Positions 1 to 9,815 are shown, counted from the first letter of the stretch. The stretch: 64,000 bases of DNA from Pseudomonas cichorii (GCF_018343775.1 NZ_CP074349.1:372001-436000); one strand, 5' to 3'. Notes: generated from the sequence alone by a model not told the origin. Made by a program: numbers and translations.

Positions 1-4
1 CCGT

Positions 5-427
5 TTAGCGCGATAACGGTGTTCCAGCGGCTCCAGCATAGAACACAACGAGTTCGACCGGTGTATTGCCGGTCTTGCCGCGGTGAATGATATCCACCAT
101 TTCGGCCAGGGTTTCACCTGCTTTGATACGAATGGACTTGCCCCCTTCCTTTGCTTCGACCGTGAGTTCGCCGGAAAGGACGTAGGCGGCGTTTGGAACG
201 GGGTGCTGGTGCCATTTCAGCGTGCTGTTCGCCGGGATGCTGATCTTGAGAATGCTCAGTTCCGGCTGGCCTTCGGGATAAGCCTTGTAGGGCGTTCCAT
301 CCCATGACTGGGTGGCTTCGAGCAATATCTGGGATGTGGGCTGGTTTGTGCCCTGCATGTTTTTGTCAGCGAAAGCCATGTTGCCCAATAACAGGCTGGC
401 GACGACCAGCAGGATGTTGATGTTCAT
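5..427 (-). CDS. Secreted cupin-domain protein
   Basis: This 140-residue protein starts with a signal peptide (MNINILLVVASLLLGNMAFA, cleavage probably after the AFA at about residue 20). The remainder is one small beta-barrel cupin domain: a KWHQHP motif followed by YVLSGELTVE (cupin motif 1) and AGETLAEMVDIIHRG (motif 2). The two histidines of HQH and the histidine of IIHRG could bind a metal. It is expected in the periplasm. Substrate and reaction cannot be read from the sequence; such stand-alone cupins are often simply annotated as cupin proteins. It lies downstream of glnA on the same strand but beyond the glnA terminator, so it is probably transcribed on its own. The stop codon lies at the window edge, so the gene is complete. 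Confidence 0.8.
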   Translation of the reverse strand: MNINILLVVASLLLGNMAFADKNMQGTNQPTSQILLEATQSWDGTPYKAYPEGQPELSILKISIPANSTLKWHQHPVPNAAYVLSGELTVEAKEGGKSIRIKAGETLAEMVDIIHRGKTGNTPVELVVFYAGAAGTPLSR

Positions 428-540
428 GGAAACCCCCGGTTTTGCGATTGATTGATCTCAAGGCGAAACGCAAGAATTCCAAAAAGCCAGGGCTGCAAGG
501 TGCTAATTATTTACTACATGCCAGTAAAAACGCGGGCATG

Positions 541-564
541 AAAAAGGCCTCCCGAAGGAGGCCT
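541..564 (-). terminator. Rho-independent terminator of glnA
   Basis: An 8-bp GC-rich stem (AGGCCTCC / GGAGGCCT) with loop CGAA is followed, reading on the minus strand, by a run of T (AAAAA at 541-545 on the plus strand). It lies 32 nt after the glnA stop codon, the position and polarity of an intrinsic terminator. Confidence 0.85.
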
Positions 565-595
565 CATTTACGCCATTACCGCTGGCGCGACTGGA

Positions 596-2002
596 TCAGC
601 AGCTGTAGTACAGCTCGTATTCCAGTGGGTGTACGAAAGTACGTACCTTGATTTCTTCTTCGCTTTTCAGCTCGATGTAAGCGTCGATGAAGTCGTCGCT
701 GAAAACGCCGCCTTTGGTCAGGAACGCACGACCTTTGTCCAGCTCTTCCAGGGCTTCTTTCAGGCTGCCGCAAACTTGTGGAATGCCTTTGGCCTCTTCT
801 GGCGGCAGGTCATACAGGTTTTTGTCAGCTGCATCGCCAGGGTGGATCTTGTTCTGGATGCCGTCCAGGCCAGCCATCAACAGTGCGGCGAACGCCAGGT
901 ACGGGTTGGCTGCCGGATCCGGGAAGCGGGCTTCGATACGACGGCCGCGTGGGCTGGAGACGTAAGGAATACGGATCGAGGCGGAACGGTTACGAGCCGA
1001 GTAGGCCAGCATGACCGGAGCTTCGAAACCTGGGACCAGACGCTTGTAGGAGTTGGTCGACGGGTTGGTGAAGCCGTTCAGGGCCTTACCATGCTTGATG
1101 ATACCGCCGATGAAGTACAGGGCGGTGTCGGACAGGCCGGCATAGCCTTCGCCCGCGAAGGTGTTCTTGCCATCTTTGGCGATGGACATGTGAACGTGCA
1201 TACCCGAACCGTTATCGCCGTACAGAGGCTTGGGCATGAAGGTAGCGGTGCGACCGTAAGCGTCGGCAACGTTGTGCACGACATACTTGAGGGTCTGAAC
1301 TTCGTCAGCCTTGGCAACCAGGGTGTTGAACTTCACGCCGATTTCGTTCTGGCCGGCAGTTGCCACTTCGTGGTGGTGAACTTCGACGACCTGACCCATT
1401 TCTTCCAGTGCGTTGCACATGGCAGTACGGATTTCGTGGTCGTGGTCGACCGGTGGAACCGGGAAGTAGCCGCCTTTGATACCTGGACGGTGGCCTTTGT
1501 TGCCGCCTTCCACGTCCTGGTCAGACATCCACGAGCCTTGTTCGGAGAAGATCTTGAACATGGAGCCGGAGATGTCGGACTTGTACTTGACCGAATCGAA
1601 GATGAAGAATTCTGGCTCCGGACCAACGAATACGGTGTCACCGATACCGGTGGACTTCAGGTATTCCTCGGCGCGGTGGGCGATGGCGCGTGGGTCGCGG
1701 TCATAGCCTTGCATGGTCGAAGGTTCGATGATGTCGCAGACCAGGATCAGGGTCGGCTCTTCGGTGAACGGGTCCAGAACTGCGGAGCTGTCGTCCGGCA
1801 GCAGGATCATGTCGGAGGCTTCGATACCTTTCCAGCCTTCAATGGAGGAACCGTCGAACATCTTGCCGACTTCAAAGAAGTCGTCGTCCAGCGCATCGCG
1901 AGCTGGCATGGTGACGTGTTGCTGCTTGCCTTTGGTGTCAGTGAAGCGCAGATCAATCCATTTAACGTCATGATCTTTGATGAGTTGAACCGACTTCGAC
2001 AT
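596..2002 (-). CDS. glnA: Glutamine synthetase, type I
   Basis: The 468-residue protein makes glutamine from glutamate, ammonia and ATP and is the main ammonium-assimilating enzyme of the cytoplasm; it forms dodecamers. The length matches proteobacterial GS-I-beta. Visible signatures are the N-terminal beta-grasp segment with [10 protein letters not shown], the metal-binding [11 protein letters not shown], the [10 protein letters not shown] segment, the ATP-binding [11 protein letters not shown] and the NRSASIRIP segment. Tyr397 in [10 protein letters not shown] is the site adenylylated by GlnE in this family, so post-translational control is expected. It is transcribed alone: a sigma-54 promoter with an NtrC-type site lies upstream and a strong terminator downstream. 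It feeds glutamine to glutamate synthase, encoded by gltB/gltD about 32 kb away in this window. Confidence 0.98.
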   Translation of the reverse strand: MSKSVQLIKDHDVKWIDLRFTDTKGKQQHVTMPARDALDDDFFEVGKMFDGSSIEGWKGIEASDMILLPDDSSAVLDPFTEEPTLILVCDIIEPSTMQGYDRDPRAIAHRAEEYLKSTGIGDTVFVGPEPEFFIFDSVKYKSDISGSMFKIFSEQGSWMSDQDVEGGNKGHRPGIKGGYFPVPPVDHDHEIRTAMCNALEEMGQVVEVHHHEVATAGQNEIGVKFNTLVAKADEVQTLKYVVHNVADAYGRTATFMPKPLYGDNGSGMHVHMSIAKDGKNTFAGEGYAGLSDTALYFIGGIIKHGKALNGFTNPSTNSYKRLVPGFEAPVMLAYSARNRSASIRIPYVSSPRGRRIEARFPDPAANPYLAFAALLMAGLDGIQNKIHPGDAADKNLYDLPPEEAKGIPQVCGSLKEALEELDKGRAFLTKGGVFSDDFIDAYIELKSEEEIKVRTFVHPLEYELYYSC

Positions 2003-2102
2003 GGTGTCCTCCGGGTGGCTAGGGCCTGGTTATGGTTGTGGCCCCTTAAATTTGGGTGATGCCGGCGCAGATACTCTGCCAAGGCAACCTGCCTCACAAG
2101 GG

Positions 2103-2118
2103 AGCAAATTGCATGCCA
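2103..2118 (-). promoter_or_regulatory. Sigma-54 promoter of glnA
   Basis: On the minus strand the sequence reads TGGCATGCAATTTGCT, matching the -24/-12 consensus TGGCACGNNNNTTGCW with one mismatch (T for C at the sixth base) and exact GG-GC spacing. It lies about 100 nt upstream of the glnA start codon. Nitrogen-regulated sigma-54 control of glnA is well known in gamma-proteobacteria. Confidence 0.75.
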
Positions 2119-2191
2119 GTGCCCCGTGTTGGGTTTTTTGCCCCAAACAAGGCCTTTTCGGGGGCGAAAATGGATTTATCGGCAAAATGAC

Positions 2192-2206
2192 GCACTGTTG
2201 TGGTGC
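2192..2206. promoter_or_regulatory. Putative NtrC binding site upstream of glnA
   Basis: GCAC-N7-GTGC, the dyad core of NtrC enhancer sites, is centred about 90 nt upstream of the -24/-12 element, a usual enhancer distance. The inner bases are not fully symmetrical, so this is a good but not perfect match. Assignment to NtrC is by motif and context only. Confidence 0.55.
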
Positions 2207-2286
2207 TTAAAAATGCCGCGACGTGCCTTTTTAGTGCGCTGATGATTGGTAGTACGATAACTGGTTAAACCTTGAGCAATTTCCGC

Positions 2287-2292
2287 TATAAT
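2287..2292 (+). promoter_or_regulatory. -10 element of thiI
   Basis: A perfect TATAAT lies 42 nt upstream of the thiI ATG. No good -35 hexamer is at the right spacing (GTTAAA-like bases about 17 nt upstream; TTGAGC is only 9 nt away). The 332-nt divergent region 2003-2334 therefore carries the glnA regulatory sites and this weaker sigma-70 promoter; I see no gene in it. Confidence 0.45.
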
Positions 2293-2334
2293 CCGCGCCC
2301 CCCTTTTTCGGCCGGCACCTCACGTACCGTTTCC

Positions 2335-3789
2335 ATGAAACTAATCGTCAAAGTTTTTCCCGAAATCACCATCAAAAGCCCGCCGGTGCGCAAGAAGTTC
2401 ATCCGCCAGCTGGCCAAGAACATTCGTACCGTGCTCCGTGAACTGGACGCGGACATTGTCGTGGGTGGCGTATGGGACAACCTTGAGGTCGAAACACGGC
2501 TGACCGATCCAAAGGTCCTGCAGGGCATCACCGAGCGCCTGAGCTGTATGCCGGGCATTGCCAATTTCCTGCAGGTTGCCGAATACCCGCTGGGTGATCT
2601 GGATGACATCGTTGCCAAGTGCAAGATGCATTACGGCGACCTGCTGCCGGGCAAGATGTTTTCCGTGCGCTGCAAGCGTGCGGGGCGGCACGATTTCAGC
2701 TCCATGGACGTCGAGAAGTACGTCGGCAGCCAGTTGCGCCAGCAATGCGGTGCCGCGGGTATCGAGCTGCGCAAGCCCGAACTCGTGGTGCGCATGGAAA
2801 TTCGCGACCAGCGTCTGTTTGTCATTCATGACCAGCACACTGGCATGGGTGGTTATCCGCTGGGCGCGCTTGAACAGACACTGGTGCTGATGTCCGGTGG
2901 TTTCGACTCGACCGTGGCGGCCTACCAGATCATGCGTCGTGGCCTGATGGCGCACTTCTGCTTCTTCAATCTGGGTGGTCGTGCCCATGAGCTGGGTGTG
3001 ATGGAAGTCGCCCACTTCATCTGGAAGAAGTACGGCAGCTCCCAGAGAGTGCTGTTTGTAAGCGTACCTTTCGAAGAAGTTCTGGGAGAAATTCTGCAGA
3101 AAGTCGATAACAGTCATATGGGTGTAGTTTTGAAGCGTATGATGTTGCGCGCTGCCTCATCTGTTGCCGACCGTCTCGAAATTGATGTGCTGGTGACGGG
3201 GGAAGCGATTTCGCAGGTGTCCAGCCAGACGCTGCCCAATCTGTCGGTCATCGACTCGGCCACCGACAAACTTGTGCTGCGACCTCTGATTGCCAGCCAC
3301 AAGCAGGATATCGTCGATCTGGCGACTGAAATCGGCACGGCCGACTTCGCCCGGCACATGCCTGAATATTGCGGGGTGATTTCGGTCAACCCCAAGACCA
3401 ACGCCAAGCGTAATCGCGTTGAGTATGAAGAGAAGCAGTTCGACATGGCTGTTCTCGAGCGAGCGCTCGAACGTGCCAGGCTGGTGACCGTCGATCGGGT
3501 GATCGACGATCTGAGCCAGAATGTCGAAATAGAAGAAGTCAGCCAGGCGCTGGCCGGTCAGGTCGTCATCGACATCCGTCATCCGGATGCCCAGGAAGAT
3601 CAGCCGTTGCAAGTGCCGGGCGTAGAGATACAGACGCTGCCGTTCTATGCATTGAACAGCCGCTTCAAGGAACTGGATAACACGCGCCAGTACCTGTTGT
3701 ATTGCGACAAAGGCGTCATGAGTCGCCTGCATGCTCACCATCTGCTCAGTGAGGGGCATGCCAATGTGCGCGTTTATCGACCGAGCTAA
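2335..3789 (+). CDS. thiI: tRNA 4-thiouridine synthase ThiI (with rhodanese domain)
   Basis: The 484-residue enzyme puts sulfur into U8 of tRNAs and, in enterobacteria, also serves thiamine thiazole synthesis. Domain order: N-terminal ferredoxin-like/THUMP RNA-binding region (about 1-170), PP-loop adenylation domain with SGGFDST at 187-193, and a C-terminal rhodanese domain (about 400-484) with the persulfide-forming cysteine in YCDKGVMSR (Cys457). Cys346 in [10 protein letters not shown] corresponds to the partner cysteine that forms a disulfide during turnover in the E. coli enzyme. The ATG at 2335 was chosen because [11 protein letters not shown] is the conserved start; an in-frame TTG 63 nt upstream overlaps the -10 element. 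Transcribed divergently from glnA. Confidence 0.96.
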   Translation: MKLIVKVFPEITIKSPPVRKKFIRQLAKNIRTVLRELDADIVVGGVWDNLEVETRLTDPKVLQGITERLSCMPGIANFLQVAEYPLGDLDDIVAKCKMHYGDLLPGKMFSVRCKRAGRHDFSSMDVEKYVGSQLRQQCGAAGIELRKPELVVRMEIRDQRLFVIHDQHTGMGGYPLGALEQTLVLMSGGFDSTVAAYQIMRRGLMAHFCFFNLGGRAHELGVMEVAHFIWKKYGSSQRVLFVSVPFEEVLGEILQKVDNSHMGVVLKRMMLRAASSVADRLEIDVLVTGEAISQVSSQTLPNLSVIDSATDKLVLRPLIASHKQDIVDLATEIGTADFARHMPEYCGVISVNPKTNAKRNRVEYEEKQFDMAVLERALERARLVTVDRVIDDLSQNVEIEEVSQALAGQVVIDIRHPDAQEDQPLQVPGVEIQTLPFYALNSRFKELDNTRQYLLYCDKGVMSRLHAHHLLSEGHANVRVYRPS

Positions 3790-3845
3790 GTGCCCGGGGC
3801 TGTTTGCCTGTGGCTTGCGTCACCGGCCCCCCGACACCAGTCGTC

Positions 3846-3862
3846 AAGCCGTAACGGCTTTT
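3846..3862 (+). terminator. Possible weak terminator after thiI
   Basis: A 6-bp hairpin, AAGCCG / CGGCTT with a 3-nt loop, is followed by TT, 57 nt after the thiI stop. The stem is short and the T run minimal, so this is tentative. The rest of 3790-3929 shows no gene. Confidence 0.3.
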
Positions 3863-3929
3863 GCCGACTCAATGTTAATTGCTGCCTGACCACAGTCAGC
3901 TCACCGAATCCTCTGATCGAGATACACAA

Positions 3930-5750
3930 GTGATCGAAAATCTACGTAACATCGCCATCATTGCTCACGTTGACCATGGCAAAACCACCCTGGTAGACAA
4001 ACTGCTGCGTCAGTCCGGCACTCTGGAGCGTAACGAGCTCAACGACGAGCGCGTCATGGACTCCAACGACCAGGAGAAAGAGCGCGGTATTACCATTCTC
4101 GCGAAGAACACCGCGATCAACTGGAACGGCTACCACATCAACATCGTGGACACCCCGGGCCACGCCGACTTCGGCGGTGAAGTAGAGCGCGTGATGTCGA
4201 TGGTTGACTCCGTTCTGCTGCTGGTTGACGCTCAAGACGGCCCTATGCCGCAAACCCGTTTCGTGACCAAGAAGGCTTTCGAAGCCGGCCTGCGTCCAAT
4301 CGTGGTCATCAACAAGGTTGACCGTCCAGGCGCGCGTCCTGACTGGGTTCTGGACCAGATCTTCGACCTGTTCGACAACCTGGGCGCCACCGAAGAACAG
4401 CTGGACTTCAAAGTCGTCTACGCCTCGGCCCTGAACGGTATTGCCGGTCTGGACCACACCGACATGGCTGAAGACATGACCCCGCTGTACCAGTCGATCG
4501 TCGACAACGTACCTGCGCCGTCTGTTGACCGTGACGGTCCGTTCCAGATGCAGATCTCCGCTCTGGACTACAACAGCTTCCTGGGTGTTATCGGTGTTGG
4601 CCGTATCGCTCGTGGTCGCGTCAAGCCGAACACTCCGGTTGTAGCGGTCAGCGCCGACGGCAAACGCCGTAACGGTCGTATCCTGAAGCTGATGGGTCAC
4701 CACGGTCTGCATCGCATCGACGTTGAAGAAGCTGCAGCTGGCGACATCGTTTGCATCAGCGGTATGGATTCGCTGTTCATCTCCGACACCCTGTGCGACC
4801 CGCTGAACGTGGAAGCAATGGTGCCGTTGACCGTTGACGAACCTACCGTTTCGATGACCTTCCAGGTCAACGACTCGCCTTTCTGCGGTAAAGAAGGCAA
4901 GTTCGTCACCAGCCGTAACATCAAGGAGCGTCTGGACAAAGAGCTGCTGTACAACGTTGCTCTGCGCGTTGAAGAAGGCGACTCGGCTGACAAGTTCAAG
5001 GTTTCCGGCCGTGGTGAGCTGCACCTCTCGGTTCTGATCGAAACCATGCGTCGCGAAGGCTTCGAAATGGCCGTAGGTCGTCCGGAAGTGATCATCCGTC
5101 TGGTTGACGGCGTGAAACATGAACCGTACGAAAACGTCACCATCGACCTGCCGGAAGATGCACAAGGCTCGATCATGGAGCAAATGGGTCTGCGTAAAGG
5201 CGACCTGACCAACATGGTCCCGGATGGCAAGGGCCGTGTTCGCCTTGAGTACAACATCCCGGCTCGTGGCCTGATCGGTTTCCGTAACGAGTTCCTGACC
5301 CTGACCTCCGGTGCAGGCATCCTGACCTCGATCTTCGACCGTTACGACGTGATGAAGTCTGGCGACATGTCCGGCCGTCAGAACGGCGTTCTGGTTTCGG
5401 TTGAAACCGGCAAGGCACTGACCTACTCCCTGGAAACCCTGCAAGCGCGCGGCAAGCTGTTTGTTGAGCACGGTCAGGAAATCTACAACGGTCAGATCGT
5501 TGGTCTGAACAGCCGTGACAACGACCTGGGCGTCAACCCTACCAAGGGCAAGAAGCTCGACAACATGCGTGCTTCGGGTAAAGACGAAACCATCGCTCTG
5601 GTTCCACCTGTTCGTTTCACTCTGGAACAGGCTCTGGAATTCATCCAGGACGACGAGCTGTGCGAAGTCACTCCAAAGTCGATCCGTCTTCGCAAGAAGA
5701 TCCTCGACGAAAGCGAGCGTACCCGCGCTGCCAAGAAAGCCAAGGCTTGA
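3930..5750 (+). CDS. typA: Ribosome-associated GTPase TypA/BipA
   Basis: A 606-residue translational GTPase of the EF-G/LepA superfamily that binds the ribosome and supports growth under stress and cold and 50S assembly. G-motifs: AHVDHGKTT (G1, residues 12-20), RGITI (G2), [11 protein letters not shown] (G3), [12 protein letters not shown] (G4). EF-Tu-like domain 2, an EF-G-like fifth domain and the BipA-specific C-terminal domain follow; the length is typical. I start at the GTG at 3930 because family members begin M-I/V-E-N-L-R-N-I-A; an in-frame TTG 51 nt upstream would add a non-conserved leader. A strong terminator follows at 5771-5807, so it is probably monocistronic. Confidence 0.96.
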   Translation: MIENLRNIAIIAHVDHGKTTLVDKLLRQSGTLERNELNDERVMDSNDQEKERGITILAKNTAINWNGYHINIVDTPGHADFGGEVERVMSMVDSVLLLVDAQDGPMPQTRFVTKKAFEAGLRPIVVINKVDRPGARPDWVLDQIFDLFDNLGATEEQLDFKVVYASALNGIAGLDHTDMAEDMTPLYQSIVDNVPAPSVDRDGPFQMQISALDYNSFLGVIGVGRIARGRVKPNTPVVAVSADGKRRNGRILKLMGHHGLHRIDVEEAAAGDIVCISGMDSLFISDTLCDPLNVEAMVPLTVDEPTVSMTFQVNDSPFCGKEGKFVTSRNIKERLDKELLYNVALRVEEGDSADKFKVSGRGELHLSVLIETMRREGFEMAVGRPEVIIRLVDGVKHEPYENVTIDLPEDAQGSIMEQMGLRKGDLTNMVPDGKGRVRLEYNIPARGLIGFRNEFLTLTSGAGILTSIFDRYDVMKSGDMSGRQNGVLVSVETGKALTYSLETLQARGKLFVEHGQEIYNGQIVGLNSRDNDLGVNPTKGKKLDNMRASGKDETIALVPPVRFTLEQALEFIQDDELCEVTPKSIRLRKKILDESERTRAAKKAKA

Positions 5751-5770
5751 TATCTAGCCCCGGCTGAATG

Positions 5771-5807
5771 AAAACGCCCCCGGTCGAAAGGCCGGGGGCG
5801 TTTTTTT
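5771..5807 (+). terminator. Rho-independent terminator of typA
   Basis: A 13-bp stem (AAAACGCCCCCGG / CCGGGGGCGTTTT) with a short loop is followed by seven T residues, 20 nt after the typA stop. The A-rich left arm makes it potentially bidirectional, which would also serve the convergent gene at 5851-6306. Confidence 0.92.
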
Positions 5808-5850
5808 ATGCCGGGTGTCTGGCGCTGGTGGTGGGAGCGAAAGCTGTTGA

Positions 5851-6306
5851 TCAGAACTTCAGGGGGACGCGGCCTGAATTCGAGTTCAGCGCGCCGCTGT
5901 TCTGGCGCTCGACGGCCTTGGGCTTGTACGCGCAATACCCTGGGCGCGGGCCGATCTTCGGGTGGTTGCGGCAGGTGTCCGGGCGCTTTTCATAGATGGT
6001 GCACAGGCGGCTCTTGCGATCCAGATACAGGCAGTCGTTGTTGCTCATGCGCTGCAAGGTGAAGATCCCGGACTTCTGGTTGAAGCGCTCGACGATCCCT
6101 TCTTTCTGCAGGCGTTTGGCGATGTTCTTGGCGGGCTCGTCTTTCTCGAACTCGTCAACGATGCCGATGCGGATCAGATCCTTGATCTTCACTTCTACCG
6201 GCAAGGTGCAACAGCTGGAAATGCAGCCACCGCACATATGGCTGGAGTACTTGGCCCAGGTATCGAGACGGTCGATCTCTGCGGCTGCGATCAAGGTGGA
6301 TTTCAT
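5851..6306 (-). CDS. YkgJ-family cysteine cluster protein
   Basis: The 151-residue cytoplasmic protein carries the zinc/iron-chelating cysteine cluster typical of the YkgJ (CxxCxxxCC) family: MCGGCISSCC at about residues 25-34, then CLYLD, CTIYEKRPDTC and PGYCAYK near the C-terminus. The family is thought to bind a metal or Fe-S cluster through these cysteines, but no reaction is established. The C-terminal tail after residue about 130 is poorly conserved looking. It is convergent with typA and shares the intervening terminator. No operon partner is evident; the next minus-strand gene starts more than 1 kb away. Confidence 0.8.
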   Translation of the reverse strand: MKSTLIAAAEIDRLDTWAKYSSHMCGGCISSCCTLPVEVKIKDLIRIGIVDEFEKDEPAKNIAKRLQKEGIVERFNQKSGIFTLQRMSNNDCLYLDRKSRLCTIYEKRPDTCRNHPKIGPRPGYCAYKPKAVERQNSGALNSNSGRVPLKF

Positions 6307-6441
6307 TTCGGTTCAGGCTTCCGGGTGTATCGGGCGCGCGATCATACCGGGGCTTGCGGGTTTAGCGTAGGCAAAAATGAGTGAAGCGACTGCCGGTGCC
6401 CCTCTTGAACGGTGGTGGGAGGAGCCTTGGCCGCGACGGCA

Positions 6442-7827
6442 TCACGCGATCCGGGAGTTGGCCAGATTCTCGATCTGCTCCTGCCGTTCGGCCTGGCTCA
6501 ATTTTGCGCCGGGGTTGAGCGATGACCATTGCGGATGTGCCCGCGCCTTGTGCACGGCATCGGGAAGTTTGCCTTCGCGCCAGGCCTTGTCCTGAGGCTC
6601 GCTCACGTCGATGCTGTCCATCGCCGCATGGCCCCTCACGTCCAGTGCCTGTAACAGGTGTTGTTGTCGGAGCGCGAGCAGTCGCAGCACTGCATCGTCT
6701 ACGGTCAGTTCCCGTTGCCCCTTGAGTTTGCCCAGCAACCGTCCGCCATAACTGCGGGCGGTTTGCAGTGCGCCCCCCGCAATGGCACCGACCAGTGCCG
6801 CTGCCCCCAGAGTGATGCCGCCGACCAGCAGGTCGACGCCGGCTCCGGCCGCAGCACCTGCCGCCACGCCGCCGCCGACACGTACGCCCAGTTGCTTGAG
6901 GGTTTCTGGGTTGAACAGGTCGTCGCCCCAGCGACCATCCAGTAACGGCAAGTCGGCCGCCGAGGCGTCCTGGGTGCGGAAGGCATACAGCTTGAGCAGC
7001 GCTTCGACGCAACGTTGTTCACGCTGGCGAATGGCTTTGCGCAGTTCTTCGATAGCTTTCTGTTCCTGCTGCGCATCGGTGTCCACGCTGCGCCGACAGG
7101 CTGCGCAATCAATCAGCATCTCTGCAATCAGCCGCGCCGCGCTGTGCCGTCGGGCCTTGCGCTGGGCCTGTTGGTCCTCGATCAGGCGCTCCAGTTGCGG
7201 GCGGGCGCTTTCCATCATCAGCGCCAGGCTTTCATAAAGCCGACGCTCACCATCTTCCGGCGGCGCCACGCTGTCGAAGCGCACCAGCGCATGGAGGCCA
7301 AGACGCGAAAGCGCCTCGCGCCAGTCCGGCTCGCGCTGTTGCGGGCTGCTGACGAAATTCAATACCGGCAGCAACGGTTTTCCACAGCTTGCCAGTACCG
7401 CCAGCTCATCACGGTATTTGGACAGAATCGGTTCTCGGGCATCGATCACGTACAGGCCAGCGTCCGAGTCGAGCAACTGACGCAATACCTTGGCCTCCTG
7501 CTCGAAGCGCTGGCGTGCCTCGCTGCTCTCCAGAAAACGCGCCAGTCGCGCCGGGCCGTCCAGTCGTTCGCCGGGACGATCCAGGCGCTCAAGGTAGTCA
7601 AGCAGGGCAATGGCATCTTCCAGGCCCGGCGTATCGTAAAGCTCAAGCAGAGCCTGACCTTCGACCGACAGACGCGCACCTTCTACATGACGTGTAGTGC
7701 TGGGGCGATGGGAAACTTCACCGAATCCGATGTCACGGGTCAGGGTGCGCAGCAATGAGGTCTTGCCGACATTGGTATGGCCTACGACCGCCAGCTTGAG
7801 TGCGCGAGGTTTGTTCAGCTCAGTCAT
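6442..7827 (-). CDS. GTPase of the Era-like superfamily with DUF3482 C-terminus
   Basis: A 461-residue protein with an N-terminal TrmE/Era-type GTPase domain: GHTNVGKTSLL (G1, about residues 16-26), a threonine-rich switch region STTRHVEGA (G2), and YDTPGLED (G3). The later part matches DUF3482: a charged helical middle with QRKARRHSAARLIAEML, then a glycine/alanine-rich hydrophobic stretch (GVRVGGGVAAGAAAGAGVD and on, about residues 310-355) that could insert in or lie on a membrane. It overlaps the DUF2868 gene upstream (7820-7827), so the two are translated together and probably act together at the inner membrane. The function of the pair is not established. Confidence 0.82.
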   Translation of the reverse strand: MTELNKPRALKLAVVGHTNVGKTSLLRTLTRDIGFGEVSHRPSTTRHVEGARLSVEGQALLELYDTPGLEDAIALLDYLERLDRPGERLDGPARLARFLESSEARQRFEQEAKVLRQLLDSDAGLYVIDAREPILSKYRDELAVLASCGKPLLPVLNFVSSPQQREPDWREALSRLGLHALVRFDSVAPPEDGERRLYESLALMMESARPQLERLIEDQQAQRKARRHSAARLIAEMLIDCAACRRSVDTDAQQEQKAIEELRKAIRQREQRCVEALLKLYAFRTQDASAADLPLLDGRWGDDLFNPETLKQLGVRVGGGVAAGAAAGAGVDLLVGGITLGAAALVGAIAGGALQTARSYGGRLLGKLKGQRELTVDDAVLRLLALRQQHLLQALDVRGHAAMDSIDVSEPQDKAWREGKLPDAVHKARAHPQWSSLNPGAKLSQAERQEQIENLANSRIA

Positions 7828-9226
7828 TGCCTGTCTCCAGCCAGTTCACCAGCGAACCCTCGCTCCACGTCAGCTCCAGTTGCTGCAGGGCGGCGTGCCA
7901 GTCATTGAGACGTTGCGGGTCAAGCGTCTGACCGACTGGCGCGGGTAATAGCCAGATACGGGTCAGGCCGGCGTACCTGGCCAGTTCGGCAATCAATGCC
8001 AGGCTGCCGCGATCCGGCGAGCGGCGCGGGTCGCATGCAATGAGCAGTCGTGCCGGTGGGTAGTGAGTCAGTTGCTCCAGCAGCTTCTGCCGGGATTCGC
8101 GGCTATCGAGCACACCTGCATCCGCTACGCCCGTCGGCAGTTGTGGAGGCCATGGGTACTGATCGTCCAGCTCGATGGCGACCAGCAAGGCGCCTTCACT
8201 GTTGGCAGTACCCGCGTTGGGTTGTATCCGATGCAGCTGCGGCGGCGCGGCATCGTTGACGCCCAGGCGCTCGCTGCTGGGCATCAGGCGTTCGCGCAAC
8301 TGCTGGTAGCCGGGCAATTCCAGATCCAGCTTCAGGGTTGCGCGTCCACGCCTCCAGCGCCACAGGCAGAACAGCGCCAGGATCAGGCGTGGCACGATGC
8401 CGAAGACCAGCAGGATGCCCACCAGCCAGGAAGCCCAGGCCTGTCGGGCATTTTCCAGGCTCAGTACGCCATTGCCGCTGGCGCGGATCATCAACTCATC
8501 GGGCGTGCTGAAACCCAGCATGGCCGGGATGATGCCCAGTGTCTGCGTCAGGCTGACGAAGGTTTCGCTGCCCAGAATGGTGGTTTCCCAGACAAAGCCG
8601 TAGCGCCGCGTCGCCATCAGCATCAACAGCATGACCATGGCGCTGAGCAAGGCAACCAGCCACATGCTGTTGACCAGCAAGCCAAGTGCCCAGCGATTGA
8701 GGCGTTGGCGTTGCAGCAGCACAATCAGTGCAGGAGCCAGTTGGGCGGCCTGTGCGTCGCGAGCGAGTTTTTCGCTGGCCCACAGCCAGAGCCGGCCCAG
8801 GCCCGAACTGCTGCGCCCGGTGAATATCAGTCCCAGCGCCCAACTGATCAGCAGCACCAGATTCAGCCCGAGCAGACTGCCCAATGCCCAGAACACATTG
8901 ACCGGTGCCTGTCCGTTGCCCATGGCTGCAAAGGCCAGGCCCGCGCCGCTGAAAACCGCGATGACGATCAGTGCGATCAGTGCCAGGCGTGCGCCTTGCT
9001 TCCAGTGATGCAGGGCGCTGACCATGCCGTCACGTTCGGCCAGCCACAGGGCGCGCAGCTTGATCCGGCTGTTCAGGTCGCCTTCTGCGGCGCGGGCGCG
9101 GCGGTTGGCTTCCTGGTCGTCAAGGAGGCCTGCCTGTTCTTCTCGCAGGCGTACAGCTTCGGTCAGCCAGAGGGTATCGAGTGGGGTCAGAGCAGTCACA
9201 CAGCGTCTCTTCGATGAATTAAGCAC
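7820..9226 (-). CDS. DUF2868 inner-membrane protein
   Basis: A 468-residue protein with a charged N-terminal cytoplasmic region (RLREEQAGLLDDQEANRRAR) and several hydrophobic segments: about residues 82-106, 115-140, 185-215 and 275-300. The C-terminal half (about 310-468) looks soluble, with alternating beta/alpha-like segments (LLVAIELDDQYPWPP, RLLIACDPRRSPDRG) reminiscent of a small nucleotide-binding fold, though no Walker motif is visible. DUF2868/DUF3482 pairs are widely found adjacent in pseudomonads; no role is known to me. First gene of a two-gene operon with the GTPase downstream, divergent from folA (76-nt gap). Confidence 0.78.
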   Translation of the reverse strand: MLNSSKRRCVTALTPLDTLWLTEAVRLREEQAGLLDDQEANRRARAAEGDLNSRIKLRALWLAERDGMVSALHHWKQGARLALIALIVIAVFSGAGLAFAAMGNGQAPVNVFWALGSLLGLNLVLLISWALGLIFTGRSSSGLGRLWLWASEKLARDAQAAQLAPALIVLLQRQRLNRWALGLLVNSMWLVALLSAMVMLLMLMATRRYGFVWETTILGSETFVSLTQTLGIIPAMLGFSTPDELMIRASGNGVLSLENARQAWASWLVGILLVFGIVPRLILALFCLWRWRRGRATLKLDLELPGYQQLRERLMPSSERLGVNDAAPPQLHRIQPNAGTANSEGALLVAIELDDQYPWPPQLPTGVADAGVLDSRESRQKLLEQLTHYPPARLLIACDPRRSPDRGSLALIAELARYAGLTRIWLLPAPVGQTLDPQRLNDWHAALQQLELTWSEGSLVNWLETGND

Positions 9227-9302
9227 AAAGCATAACCGTTGCGGTGAAGCTTAGGGCCTATGTGGTGTCTATCAGTTCCGTTGCTCTGTTATTCTCGCGG
9301 CC

Positions 9303-9815
9303 ATGAAAAAACATCTCCCTCTCAGCCTGATTGCCGCCCTCGGTGAAAACCGGGTGATCGGCGTCGACAATTCCATGCCCTGGCATTTGCCGGGGGATTT
9401 CAAGTATTTCAAGGCCACGACCCTTGGCAAGCCGATCATCATGGGTCGCAAGACCTGGGATTCCCTGGGCCGGCCACTGCCCGGTCGCCTGAATCTGGTG
9501 GTCAGTCGTCAGGCTGATCTGCAGCTTGAAGGCGCTGAAGTCTTTGCTTCCCTGGAAGCCGCCGTGGTGCGCGCCGAGCAATGGGCGCAGGAGCAGGGCG
9601 TTGATGAAGTGATGCTCATCGGTGGTGCCCAGCTCTATGCACAGGGCTTGCCTGATGCCGACCGGCTTTACCTCACCCGCGTGGCGCTGAGCCCTGAAGG
9701 CGATGCTTGGTTTCCGGAGTTCGATGCCGCTGAATGGGCGCTGGTATCCGAGAATCCGATCCCGGCGCAGGATGACAAGCCGGCCTACAGTTTTGAGGTC
9801 TGGGAGCGGCGCTAA
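9303..9815 (+). CDS. folA: Dihydrofolate reductase
   Basis: The 170-residue enzyme reduces dihydrofolate to tetrahydrofolate with NADPH, and is the trimethoprim target. Signatures: LIAALGENRVIGVDNSMPWHLPGDFKYFK at the N-terminus (kept here as segments: IGVDNSMPWHLPGD contains the Trp and the catalytic acidic residue of the W-x-L-P-x-D motif), GRKTWDSLGRPLPGR (NADPH binding), MLIGGAQLYAQ and the C-terminal YSFEVWERR. The length is normal for chromosomal type I enzymes. It is divergent from the DUF2868 gene and has no downstream partner on the plus strand within 200 nt. Confidence 0.96.
   Translation: MKKHLPLSLIAALGENRVIGVDNSMPWHLPGDFKYFKATTLGKPIIMGRKTWDSLGRPLPGRLNLVVSRQADLQLEGAEVFASLEAAVVRAEQWAQEQGVDEVMLIGGAQLYAQGLPDADRLYLTRVALSPEGDAWFPEFDAAEWALVSENPIPAQDDKPAYSFEVWERR

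Noticed and set aside
629..2059. Long plus-strand frame (476 codons) opposite glnA, and a similar 509-codon minus-strand frame (3942-5471) opposite typA
   Set aside because: Both are shadows of highly expressed, codon-biased genes; the protein sequences are low-complexity mixtures without motifs and no start signals fit.
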